Below are positions 32,698-44,249 of a stretch of 64,000 nt of DNA, piece after piece. Position 1 is the stretch's first letter; each line of letters starts with the position of its first letter. Where the stretch lies: positions 5,394,001 through 5,458,000 of the forward strand of contig JANVAS020000222.1 of the NCBI GenBank assembly GCA_027563935.2, given 5' to 3'. This stretch comes from Costus lasius. Lineage: Eukaryota; Streptophyta; Magnoliopsida; Zingiberales; Costaceae. The notes beneath the pieces were generated by a model, which worked only from the letters and a program-made list of their open reading frames with translations, had not been told where the DNA came from and made no database searches. The translations under genes were made by a program, and so were the position numbers.

Positions 32698-35600
32698 CTA
32701 ATGGTTGAGAAATCTCAAACCCATGTTATTACAGTGCTTCTCATGCTTCTGCTGCGCCAGAGGCTTGGTAAGCGGGTCAGCCAGATTGTCGTCTGTATGA
32801 ACCTTGCATATTTTGATCTCGCCACGATCTATGATCTCCCGGATCAAGTGAAACCGTCTCTGTATGTGCTTGGACTTCTGGTGCGACCGTGTTTCCTTTG
32901 CTTGTGCGATGGCTCCAGTGTTATCACAGAAGATAACCAAAGGATCGACACTCGAAGGAACAACACCAAGTTCTCTCACGAACTTACGAATCCACACTGC
33001 CTCCTTGGATGCTTCCGAGGCTGCAACATACTCGGCTTCTGTTGTGGAATCAGCAACAATTGACTGTTTGAAACTCTTCCACACCACTGCTCCACCATTC
33101 AAGCTAAAAACATAGCCTGATTGCGATCGGAAATCATCCTGGTCCGACTGGAATGAAGCGTCAGTATATCCTTCTATACTGAGTTCTTCCTGACCACCAT
33201 ATATCAAGAACATATCTTTGGTCCTCCGCAGATTTGTTAAGATGTTCTTGACTGCAATCCAGTGTGCCTGTCCTGGATTACTTTGGAAACGACTGGTCAC
33301 GCTTAACCCGTAAGCGACGTCTGGGCGAGTACACAACATCGCATACATAATGGACCCAATAGCCGAAGCATAAGGCGTATTGTCCATTTCATCTTTCTCA
33401 GTCTGTGTTTGTGGACACTGACTCTTCGAAAGATTCAGACCATGTCTGACTGGAAGATATCCCCTTTTAGATTTCTCTAAATGGAATCTTTCCAGGACCT
33501 TATCGATGTAAGTACTCTGGCACAACCCGAGAAGCCTCTTAGATCTATCCCTGTAGATCTTCACACCTAATACATAGGCTGCTTTTCCTAGATCTTTCAT
33601 CTGGAAACATTTCCTTAGCCATGCCTTAACCGCATGCATTTCTGGAATATCGTTTCCAATGATCAAGATGTCATCGACGTAGAGGACTAGGAATGTAATC
33701 ATGCTCCCACTAAACCTCTTATATACACACGGGTCATCTTCGTTCTTGATGAAACCAAACTCATAGATTGATTCATCAAAACGAATATTCCAGCTTCTAG
33801 ATGCTTGTTTCAGTCCATAAATGGACTTCTTTAGTTTGCATATTTTATGACGATCTGATGGATTAGTGAAACCTTCAGGTTGTGTCATATACACATCCTC
33901 ATCCAGATTTCCATTAAGGAAAGCTGTTTTCACATCCATCTGCCAGATCTCATAATCGTAATATGCAGCTATCGCGAAAAGAATCCGAATAGACTTAAAC
34001 ATGGCTACAGGAGAGAAAGTTTCATCATAATCTATCCCGTAGATTTGTTTGAAACCTTTCGCAACTAGCCTGCCTTTATAGGTAACCACGTTACCATCCA
34101 TGTCAATCTTCTTCTTGAAGATCCATTTATAGCCTATAGGGATTACTCCCGGAGGCGGATCAACCAAATCCCAGACTTGGTTATCTGACATGGAGTCCAT
34201 CTCGGCTCGCATAGCTTCAAGCCATCTAGCTGACTCCGGTCCACTGACCGCATCCGCATAAGTAAGGGGTTCATCATTATCAATGATGTAGACTCCGTCA
34301 TAGCGCTCAGGCTGACGACGGATCCTTCCCGATCTTCGCGGTTCCCGTGATATCTGAGCCTCAGGTTGTTCAATGACCTGATCTACCGGCTCAGGCTCAT
34401 CCAACTGTGCTTGACTACTTTGTCCTTCCTCTGGATTCTCATCCAGCTTTATTTCTCTCCCACTGGCCTCTTGCAGAAGAAACTCCTTCTCAAGAAATAT
34501 GGCCGTCCGAGCAACAAATACTTTGTTCTCTTTGGGATCGAAGAAATAATAACCCTTAGTTTCCTTAGGGTAACCGACAAAGATACATTTCTCAGATCTG
34601 CTCTCTAGTTTCCCAGAGGCGAGCTTTTTGACATAAGCCTCGCAACCCCAGATCCTGATAAATGTCAAGCTCGGCTGTTTCCCATACCATAATTCATATG
34701 GTGTCTTTGAAACGGCCTTGGATGGCACTCGGTTTAGTACCTTTGCAGCTGTTTCCAGTGCAAATCCCCAAAAGGAATATGGAAGAGTAGCCTGACTCAT
34801 CATAGAACGAACCATATCAAGTAACGTTCTATTTCTCCTCTCGGACACACCATTCCATTGCGGTGTTCCTGGCGGAGTGAGCTGTGAGATAATCCCACAC
34901 TCCTTCAGATAGTCAGTAAACGCATGACTCAGGTATTCTCCACCTCGATCAGAACGAAGTGCCTTGATATTTCGGCCTAGCTGATTCTGCACTTCATTCT
35001 TGAACTCTTTGAACTTGTCAAAGGATTCACTCTTATGTCTCATTAGATAGACATAACCATATCTACTGAAATCATCAGTAAATGTAATGAAGTACTGATA
35101 GCCACCTCTGGCATGTTTACTAAATGGCCCACACACATCACTGTGTATAAGGTCAAGTAAACCTGAAGCCCTTTGACCTTTGTTAGGAAAAGGTGACTTC
35201 GTCATTTTACCCATTAAACAAGCTTTGCATGTATCAATCTCCTCATAGGAGAATGATCCTAGCAGTCCATGATCATGCAACCGCTTAATGCGCTTCTTGT
35301 TGATATGGCCTAAACGACTATGCCATAACAAGGTGCTGTCTTCAGCATACTTGGCTTTCTTATTATCAATGTTTTGTATAGAATATTCCATGTCCAATAT
35401 GAATAACCCATTGTTAATTGAACCAGTTGCATAAACAATATTATTTAAAGATAAAACACACTTTGAAATATTGCATTCAAAGGCAAATCCTTTCCTGACA
35501 AGAGCAGGAATAGAGATAATATTCTTGGTTATACTGGGTATAAAATAACAATTGTTTAATTCCAATACAATGCCAGATGGTAAAGAAATGAAATAGTCTC

Positions 35601-36344
35601 CTACAGCAACAGCAGCTACCCGTGCCCCGTTTCCAACGCGTAGGTCTACCTCATGCTGTCCCACCTGCCTTCTTCTCTTGAGTTCCTGTACATTTGAACA
35701 AATGTGAACTCCACATGCAGTGTCCAACACCCATGACATAGAAGAAGAAGATAACATGACCTCAGTCACATATATACCTGAGCCAGAAGCGATGCTTCCC
35801 CTCTTATCTCCTTGGAGCGCTTTACAGTCCTTTTTCCAGTGACCCAGCTGGCCACAGTGGAAACACCTGTTGTCCTTGGACCGCTTTACCTTCTGTTTCA
35901 GAGCCTTGCTGTAACTCTTGACAGGGGCCTTGCCCTTCTTCCCCTTCTTCTTGTTCCTAGAAGGAACCATTAAGACAGAGGTTGAAGGCTTTCCCTTCAG
36001 AGTCTCCTCAGTTGTCAAGAGCATATTCAGCAGCTCTGCCGGAGTACAATCGATCTTGTTCATATTAAAATTAATAATGAACGCATCGAAAGAGGGCGGG
36101 AGAGACTGCAGAATAATGTCTACAGCAAGCTCCTGGTTGATGGTATGCCCCAGTTTCTCCAGAGCCTCCTTGTGCCCAATCATCTTGAGCACGTGAGCTC
36201 CCACTGGGCTCCCTTCAGCTAGTTTGCTCTGAAAGAAAAGCTTTGTCAGATTATAGCGTTCTGTCCTCGCCTGTGCAGCATACAGCATCTTGAGGTTCGC
36301 TATAATTTCTATAGCCGACATATCCTCATGCTGACGCTGCAGCG
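32698..36344 (-). pseudogene. Copy F: Gag-Pol, main part, interrupted in gag by a solo LTR
   Basis: Angela-like Gag-Pol from gag codon 82 to the stop at 32698. All domains are present: zinc knuckle, protease DTACG, integrase HHCC and D,D35E, reverse transcriptase with YVDD, RNase H, ending RFLNH. No internal stop or frameshift is seen. Together with the first 81 codons at 38019-38261 the length is 1294 codons, one more than H because of an extra Ser near the protease. Only the LTR at 36345-38018 breaks it. The ORF continues upstream to 36480 into that LTR, but those residues are LTR sequence and not part of Gag. Confidence 0.93.
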
Positions 36345-38018
36345 TGAAGGTTCCCACATAAGGGGTTGAAACCCTAATAGGTGGCGCAACAGTGTCTCTA
36401 GCGGAATCTAGGGCTTCTAAAAGATCTTTATATGTCATATAATCAACTTTAGTATGATTGAATAGAAGAAACGAATTCATACCATAGCCATTTCAAGATG
36501 GCGCCTTGGAAGCAAAAGTTGCAAGCGCCTCTTCTCCAAAGTCTCGCACACAAGATGAACAATGTGCTTCTTCCTTGGTGCTCCTTGTGCTAGCAAGGTT
36601 CCAAGGTTGTCTTGCCGAATGGAAAGGAAAGGAGATGATGATTTCTTCTCTTGGCCGAATCCTCCTCAACGTCAAAGCGTCGCCACACACGAAAAACGTT
36701 AAGAGGAATAATACCGAGTGGCGAGAATAGAGAGCACTCTATTCGGTCATGAACCATCTCCAAGTGGAGATCATGGTTACTAAAAATAGCAACCACGCAT
36801 CGCCCCAACGTTCACGCCAAGTGAACATGTCGCCACACCTTGAACCATGCGCTCATTTCATGAGCCGGTTCAATTTTGGTTCGGTTTAAGAACCAATCAA
36901 GCCAAGCAATCAAGTCTAGATCTCAAATAAACCCTAAGGCTCCAGATCTAACCGTTCATCTCTTGATGCTCTTGATCTCACCGATCTAGCATCTATTCTC
37001 TTGATCGAAGCTTACTGATCTCAAGCCCTAATCAATCAAACATGATCAGACTAGATCTCACTTACAATCAGAGATAAAAACCTTTTAAACTGAACCTAAC
37101 CAATTCAGTCCACTCGATCAGACTTAAGTAAGCCATATCATCAAATTGTGCGACCCTGAGGGTTTCCTTTAAATGTCGGTAACGATAACTCACGTTATCA
37201 CGATCAGTGAGGGGTATCTAGCAACACATCACCGTCTCCCGATATAAAAGAAATAAGTCTTCCAAGACTACACCCAAAAACAACACAAGTGTGAATCAAC
37301 TCACAAGGCATGCATACTTCCTTTGCCACTGGATTGTTCTTATTGGACAAGCGTGTCAAGCTTGTAATTCCAATATGATGAGCATGATTAGATCAGATGA
37401 ACACTGTCATCTGGGTATGGCCATACACTTTCTCAATCATCTCATCCAGGGGGCCCCTTTAGAACATCACACTCCTTAAACAAGGAGACGGCAATCCTAT
37501 GTCTATCACTAGTGCCCTAACCTGACTCAAGCTCATATCCAAGATAGTCTATAATCATTATGTTTCAAATGATATTGAACTACCTCAAAACAATGACAAT
37601 CATCATTTAGAAAACACAAGTGATCTCAAGTCAGAGGAAATGTGCCACTTGTCATATACAAGGAATATTCACATTGTTACAAGCAATTGAATATCCTAGT
37701 AGGGTCTGTCCAGCACATCCAATGTACCCATGAGTCTACATCTTATTCCATGCTCGAAGCATCCTATAAGATTAGAACACATATTAGTCTTAACCATATC
37801 AAGGCTGTCTCATGTTCACCAAGATATATCGACTAAGGACTTAATAGCCTGTCAGCCTAGCTGAACAGCTTTGAGACATTATTCAGAAGAACATATATTG
37901 CAGCAGACAATGTAGCTAACTGAATAATAACCATGCCTTTATAAACATAACAGTTTATTACATGATACTGATACAAACCTAAGGCCTCAAACATTAGCCT
38001 TAAGGGCATACCCCAACA
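36345..38018 (-). mobile_element. Solo LTR of the copia family in gag of copy F
   Basis: LTR of 1674 bp with TG...CA ends and exact 5-bp duplications CAGCG at 36340-36344 and 38019-38023. There is no PBS and no polypurine tract. The flanks join into continuous gag. It is the expected product of an insertion followed by recombination between its own two LTRs. It has the same orientation as its host element. Confidence 0.95.
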
Positions 38019-38261
38019 CAGCGGTGGCGTCATAGACGCTAGCATCAGGCAAGCGACATCAATGCTATCATTGACGTGCTTTTCATAAGCATCACGAACC
38101 GCCCTTGCGGCGTTCGCAGCGGGTTGAGGCGGCACAGCCGTCTCGAGGACATACAGTTTCCTCTCTGCCTTAAGAACAATCTTAAGGTGTCCGAACCAGT
38201 CTGAGAAGTTTGGCCCAGCAAACTTCTCCCTTTCCAGTAGGGATCGCACATTGAAGCTCAT
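38019..38261 (-). pseudogene. Copy F: gag start
   Basis: First 81 codons of the F Gag (MSFNVRSLLERE..., AVPPQPAAN haplotype), separated from the rest by the solo LTR. It is open across the fragment. Confidence 0.92.
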
Positions 38262-38345
38262 GGTGTTCGTTGCTGTAGGAATCTACAACAATGCAAGAAC
38301 AGCAAGGTCAGTATCAATGTCTAGAATCAATCCAGGACTTAAGAA
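38262..38345 (-). other. Copy F: truncated leader joined to pol of copy G
   Basis: Only 84 bases of the F leader remain. At 38345/38346 the sequence switches to the RNase H region of another copy. The rest of the leader, the PBS and the 5'LTR of F are gone. Confidence 0.88.
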
Positions 38346-39333
38346 CTGCTCCAGTGTTATCACAGAAGATAACCAAAGGATCTGCACTCGAAGGAACAAC
38401 ACCAAGTTCTCTCACGAACTTACGAATCCACACTGCCTCCTTGGATGCTTCCGAGGCTGCAACATACTCGGCTTCTGTTGTGGAATCAGCAACAGTTGAC
38501 TGTTTGAAACTCTTCCACACCACTGCTCCTCCATTCAGGCTAAAAACATAGCCTGATTGCGATCGGAAATCATCCTGGTCAGACTGGAACGAAGCGTCAG
38601 TATATCCTTCTATACTGAGTTCTTCCTGACCACCATATATCAAGAACATATCTTTGGTCTTCCGCAGATATTTTAAAATGTTCTTGACTGCAATCCAGTG
38701 TGCCTGACCTGGATTACTTTGGAACCGACTGGTCACGCTTAACCCGTAAGCGACGTCTGGGCGAGTACATAACATCGCATACATAATGGAACCAATAGCC
38801 GAAGCATAAGGCGTATTGTCCATTTCATCTTTCTCAGTCTGTGTTTGTGGACACTGACTCTTCGAAAGATTCAGACCATGTCTGACTGGAAGATATCCTC
38901 GTTTAGAATTCTCTAAATGAAATCTTTCCAGGACTTTATCGATGTAAGTACTCTGGCACAACCCGAGAAGCCTCTTAGATCTATCCCTGTAGATCTTCAC
39001 ACCTAATACATAGGCTGCTTCTCCTAGATCTTTCATTTTGAAACATTTCCTTAACCATGCCTTAACCGTATGCATTTCAGGAATGTCATTTCCAATGATC
39101 AAGTTGTCATCGACGTAGAGGACTAGGAAAGTAATTACGCTCCCACTAAACCTCTTATATACACATGGGTCATCTTCGTTCTTGATGAAACCAAATTCAG
39201 TGACTGATTCATCAAAACGAATATTCCAGCTTCTTGATGCTTGTTTAAGTCCATAAATAGACTTCTTTAACTTGCATATCTTATGACGATCTGATGGATT
39301 AGTGAAACCCTCTGGTTGTGTCATATACACATC
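38346..39333 (-). pseudogene. Copy G: pol fragment, reverse transcriptase to RNase H
   Basis: About codons 895-1222 of Gag-Pol: reverse transcriptase from DVYMTQPEGF through YVDD and RNase H up to FCDNTGA. It is then cut off by the fusion to the F leader; the last 71 codons and the 3'LTR of G are missing. At 39333 copy H interrupts it; the other side resumes at 59092. It reads open, but within the YVDD surroundings it has N for I (DDNLIIGN). Confidence 0.9.
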
Positions 39334-40909
39334 TGCAGGGGTCCCCTTCAAGGGGGAGCGAAAAACCCTAATGGGCGCATGTGTTTCAACGCAGCGGAAA
39401 TAAGGGTTTTAGGGATCATTAGCATGATATATGATCAACTATGAAAAATCGATTGCAAAATGCCAATAAGATTCATACCATCGCCATCTATGGATGAAGT
39501 GTTGGAAGCAAAAACCGAAAGGGGTCTTCTCCCTAGTCGACGCACACACGATGAAGAATGGCCTCTCCTTGTCGTCTTTGTGCTAGCAAAGCTTCAAGGG
39601 TCCTTTGCGCATGGAGGAGATGAGATCCTTGGGCTTGGCGAAGAAGAAGTTCCTCTACACTCGTCAAGACTTTTTGTCACACAAGAAGGGAGGAGATGTC
39701 GTCCGAAGTTGATGATCGACAAGGGAGTAAACACGTTGTAATCAACGTGGGCGTTGCTATCCAAAAATAGTAACCCATTACTCACTTCGGTTATGCGTTC
39801 ACATGAAGTGAACCGCAACCCTCTTCTCCCATTCGAACCTTTTGAACCAAGCGCTCATAACATGAGCCGGTTCAAGTGACTTTGGTTCAAGACCAAATCG
39901 GCCCAAGCAATGGTCGATCTTATTGAACCACAAGGTTCAAGATCACCGTTGATCTCTCGATGCTCTAGATCTCACTGATCTAGCATCATAACTCTCGATC
40001 GAAGCTTACCGATCTAAAGCCCTAATCAATCAAACATGATCAGACCAGATCTCACTCTCAATCAGAGTTTAACACCCCTTTAAACTGAACTAAACAATTC
40101 AGTCCACACGATCTGACTTAAAGAAGCCATATCATCAAATTGTGCGACCCTAAGGGTTTCCTTTAAATGTCGGTAACGATAACTCACGTTATCACGATCA
40201 GTGAGGGGTATCTAGCAACACATCACTGTCTCCCGATATAAAGGAAAGAGTCTTCCAAGACTTCACCCAAACCACAGCACAAGTGTGAATCCAATTCACT
40301 AGGCATGCATACTTCCTTTGCCACTTGATGTTCTTATTGGACAAGCCTGTCAAGCTTGTAACTCCAATATGATGAGCATGATTAGATCAGATGAACACTG
40401 TCACCTGGGTATGGCCATACACTCTCTCAATCATCTCATCCAGGGGGGCCCTTATAGAACATCACACTCCTTAAACAAGGAGACGGCAATCCTATGTCTA
40501 TCACTAGTGTCCTAACCTGACTCAAGCTCACCATCCAAGATAGTCTATAATCATTATGTTTCAAATGATATTGAACTACCTCAAAACAATGACAATCATC
40601 ATTTAGAAAACACAAGTGATCTCAAGTCAGAGGAAATGTGCCACTTGTCGCAATCAAGGAATATTCACATTGTGACAAACAATTGAACATCCTAGTAGGG
40701 TCTGTCCAGTACATCCCATGTACCCATGAGTCTACATCTTATTCCATGCTCGAAGCATCCTATAAGATTAGAACACATATTAGTCTTAACCATATCAAGG
40801 CTGTCTCATGTTCACCAAGATACATCGACCAAGGACATAATAGCATGTCAGCCCAGCTGAACAGCTTTGAGACATTATTCAGAAGAACATATATTGCAGC
40901 AGACAATGT
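39334..40909 (-). repeat. Copy H: 3'LTR, larger part (split by E2)
   Basis: First 1576 bp of the LTR on the plus-strand map, beginning TGCAGGGGTCCCCTTC and ending at the AATGT duplication of E2. The remaining 107 bp lie at 51549-51655. Joined length equals the 5'LTR. Confidence 0.95.
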
Positions 40910-43900
40910 TGTAACATCCCTCAGAATCACACCCCACACGCATACAAGTAAAATACGGGGTTTCAAAAATTTTTACTCTTCCATTAAAACACAAGAAGAA
41001 AGCGGCATCGAAGGACATTACTACGGAACTGAAAACCGCACAGAACTGAATAGGATCGATTTACTAGGAAATAGAAATCCGGAAAATCCAGAAAAAATCC
41101 GGCAGCAAGTATTCTAAACTACTGCTGCACAGACACACATATCTTGTAACAACAACAAACGTCCACACTACACATATGTGGAATTTCAGAAATATACAGA
41201 ACTGATTATTCAGATACTAAAATAAACAACACAAATTCGGTTACACATCTCAAATCGGACATTTCAAAATAAGAACCAATTCAATAAAAGAATCCAAGAC
41301 TTGTATCCAATAATTTAAACGAAACAACTATAATATAATATCCTGAAAACAGGCATAAGCCCTCAGGAGATAAAACATGTCATATAGGTCATAATAAATT
41401 AGGCACGCAGGCCTGATAAATCTTTAGAAGACTATTCTTAGAAATGACATCAAACATTAGCGTCATATTAGCTGTAGCAATTACTGTCTTGATGTCTCAC
41501 CTGAAAACATTTAAACAACGGAGGTGAGCTAAAAAGCTCAGTGAGTAAAAGACACTAAAAGTCATCCATAGTACACATCAAAAATATCATACTTAAGTTG
41601 AAATTCTTTTTATTTAACAGATAAGATAAATCAACTTAACATGCATGCTCATATCAGAAACAAACACAATCAAATACAGATACTTGTAACAATAGGCATC
41701 AAACAGGTAGGATATGAATATACCAACCCATACCAACTAACCACACCGCCTAATACATCTAAATACAGATCGAAACAGAACTACAGAAATCAGAACTGAC
41801 AGACAGAAAATCAGAATTTTCAGAGTCCAAACGGATAGTCTACATCGGAAACAGAAAGGCCACGGAAGGCCTGGTGACCACAGAAGGTCTGACCCCACCT
41901 CTGCCGAGGACGAGACAATGCATGCATATCAGAAACAGAATGGTAGAGGAGATATCAGTGGGTGGCCCCCGTCTTGTCAGGACGTGGCACTCTGGTCTCC
42001 AATACCCAGAACAGAATGGTAGAGGAGGTATCAGTGGGTGGCCCCCGTCTTGTTAGGACGTGGCACTCTGGCCTCCAAAACCCAGAACTGAATGGTAGAG
42101 GAGGTATCAGTGGGTGGCCCCCGTCTTGTCAGGACGTGGCACTTTGGCCTCCAAAACCCAGAACTGAATGGTAGAGGAGGTATCAGTGGGTGGCCCCCGT
42201 CTTGTTAGGACGTGGCACTCTGGCCTCCAATACCCAGAACAGAAATAGTGTCTCAAGGGTCGTAGTAGACTATCAGCACCATTACAGCGCCACAGAAGGA
42301 GGGTAAGGACACGGAAGAGTGCTACACTAGGGCATAATTTTACAGAACAGATTATACTGAAACGGAGAAGTAGGATCAACCACTACTTAATTCTTACATT
42401 ATGCCCAAAGTCTAACAAACCAGAAAATGACACACCCTAATATCCAGTCCTTAAACACAGAACAGAATTTATATGAGTGAATTCCTTACAACTAACCTTA
42501 ATTCATGTCAAACCATTCTATGTTCTCACAAATGTTTTAACACATTCAAGGTTTTCAGAAACTTCACAACATATAAACAGAACAGGAAATATCCACATAA
42601 CAAACAATTAAATACAGAACAGAAATTATTCATATAACAAACATTTAAACACAGAACAGAAATTATTCATGAAATAATCTCCTCAAAATTTCTAAAACCG
42701 TGAGCTATAAAATTACTGTAAGGGGCGCCACTTTCAGAACCTTAACGGAACGCACAAATTTCATGTAAATAATTTCAGTCCCCCACTACAGATAATTTTA
42801 ATTACACGCTCGTGAAGAAAATTGACCAAAGCCCCAAAATTGGCTCGAACTATATTTTCGAAAATTCCTAAGTTCTTAGTTAAATCCCCAATTTTGTTTT
42901 CTCTAAAATTTCTCATCAAACAAATAAATTTTAGAAGAACTACAGACCACAATTTAAGAGGTTAAACCATACAATGTAAATTTTTCTCACAAAGGAATAT
43001 TCGTCTAACCAAAACATAGCAGATTTATATTGTCAGTTTGCAAAATATATTTTTAGTCCAATTTCGAACCAAAGCTAGTCAATATTGTATTCAAAATGAA
43101 GCTCTCTGAATCTAGTTTCCAATAAAACTGGTTTCACAGGATTTCGAATTTTAGACAGGAAGATATAAGGGTTCGAACATAGGAAGGTCAGAATTTCAGA
43201 TTTCAAGAAAACAGATTCATATATCAGACTTGCAACATTTATTTCAGATCCAATAACTAATCGAAAATAGGCGTTATGGGAGTCAAAATAAAGCTCTTCG
43301 AGCCTACGGTCTAATAAAACTGATTTGACAAGATTTCGAGCTATACCTAGGGAGATATGATGGTTCGAACACATAAAGGTCGAAATCCAGAATTTCAGAA
43401 AACTGATTTTGTACCGCTGGATTGCAATACAGATTGAAATACGAATACCGCTCGGACATGGTCGATATCATATTCAAATTAAAGCCAAACATATCTAGTT
43501 TCATACAAAATTTATCTCGTGCGATTTGGATCTATAGGCCATGAGATATTGGGGTTATAGTACACAAAGGTCAGATTAACGAATGCAGATTTCAGCAGAA
43601 CAGGATTTTAAAACCCTATAATTATTTGAATTCAACCCCATACGAATAATCATGGCAAATAACGAATTTTAATTCGGATTAGACTCCTTAGGATCGAATT
43701 ACTCACAGAAAATCGCCCACAGAGAAAACGCCAAAACAGGGGATCAGGGGTCTCCAGAAAGTTCGTCCACCACCAGTCTGCCACCACCAGCGTCAGAAGT
43801 TTGCAGGAGGCGCCAAGCACAGTGAGGGGCGACAACACAGGCGGCTAGGGCAAGAAACAAACCAAAAATCGTGAGGGAGAGGAGCTCTCACGAATTTCCC

Positions 43901-44220
43901 CTTTTTTTTTTTTTTCCACCCCAAACGGATCCAAGATCCAATAACCCAATTAACTTAAGTGGAAATCGGCTTTAATGGGCTTACCTGGGCTTAACCACCA
44001 TGCGCCACTCCAATAACACAGAAATATGCGCCACCATGGTGGAAGAATTCCAGGAACAAAGACTCAAGGTCGAGGGTTCAAATCCCCAACCAAAATAATT
44101 ATTTTTGCCCTGTAGGAAAAATTCCTACATTTAGGCAAAAATCCCAAAATTTTAACAGATAAAATACAGAAACAGAATTTCTAACCTTAAATCAAAATTC
44201 AGAAAATCAAGGGCGTTACA
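40910..44220 (-). repeat. E2: 3'LTR
   Basis: 3311 bp, ends TGTAAC/GTTACA. It includes a fourfold 76-bp repeat and a T14 run near 43900. Compared with the E1 LTR it has extra sequence near its 5' start and in the 43000-43600 part. Short ORFs inside are not taken as genes. Confidence 0.95.
41936..42239. repeat. 76-bp tandem repeat, four units, in the E2 3'LTR
   Basis: Units start at 41936, 42012, 42088 and 42164. Units 1 and 3 read CTTGTCAGGACG while 2 and 4 read CTTGTTAGGACG, suggesting that a two-unit block was duplicated. E1 has a single unit. Confidence 0.93.
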
Positions 44221-44233
44221 TCCTCCCCCCCTT
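44221..44233 (-). other. E2: polypurine tract
   Basis: The plus strand reads TCCTCCCCCCCTT, i.e. a purine run on the element's coding strand directly before its 3'LTR. Confidence 0.85.
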
Positions 44234-44249
44234 ATAGAGCTTTAGTCCT

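Noticed and set aside
32701..33063. Plus-strand ORFs of 80-145 codons at the 3' end of pol in F, H and I
   Set aside because: Antisense shadows of the RNase H coding region, repeated because the elements are repeated.
41874..42174. ORFs with repeated peptides in the E2 LTR 76-bp array
   Set aside because: The peptide repeats follow from the tandem DNA repeat (76 is not a multiple of 3, so frames rotate) and are not evidence for a protein.
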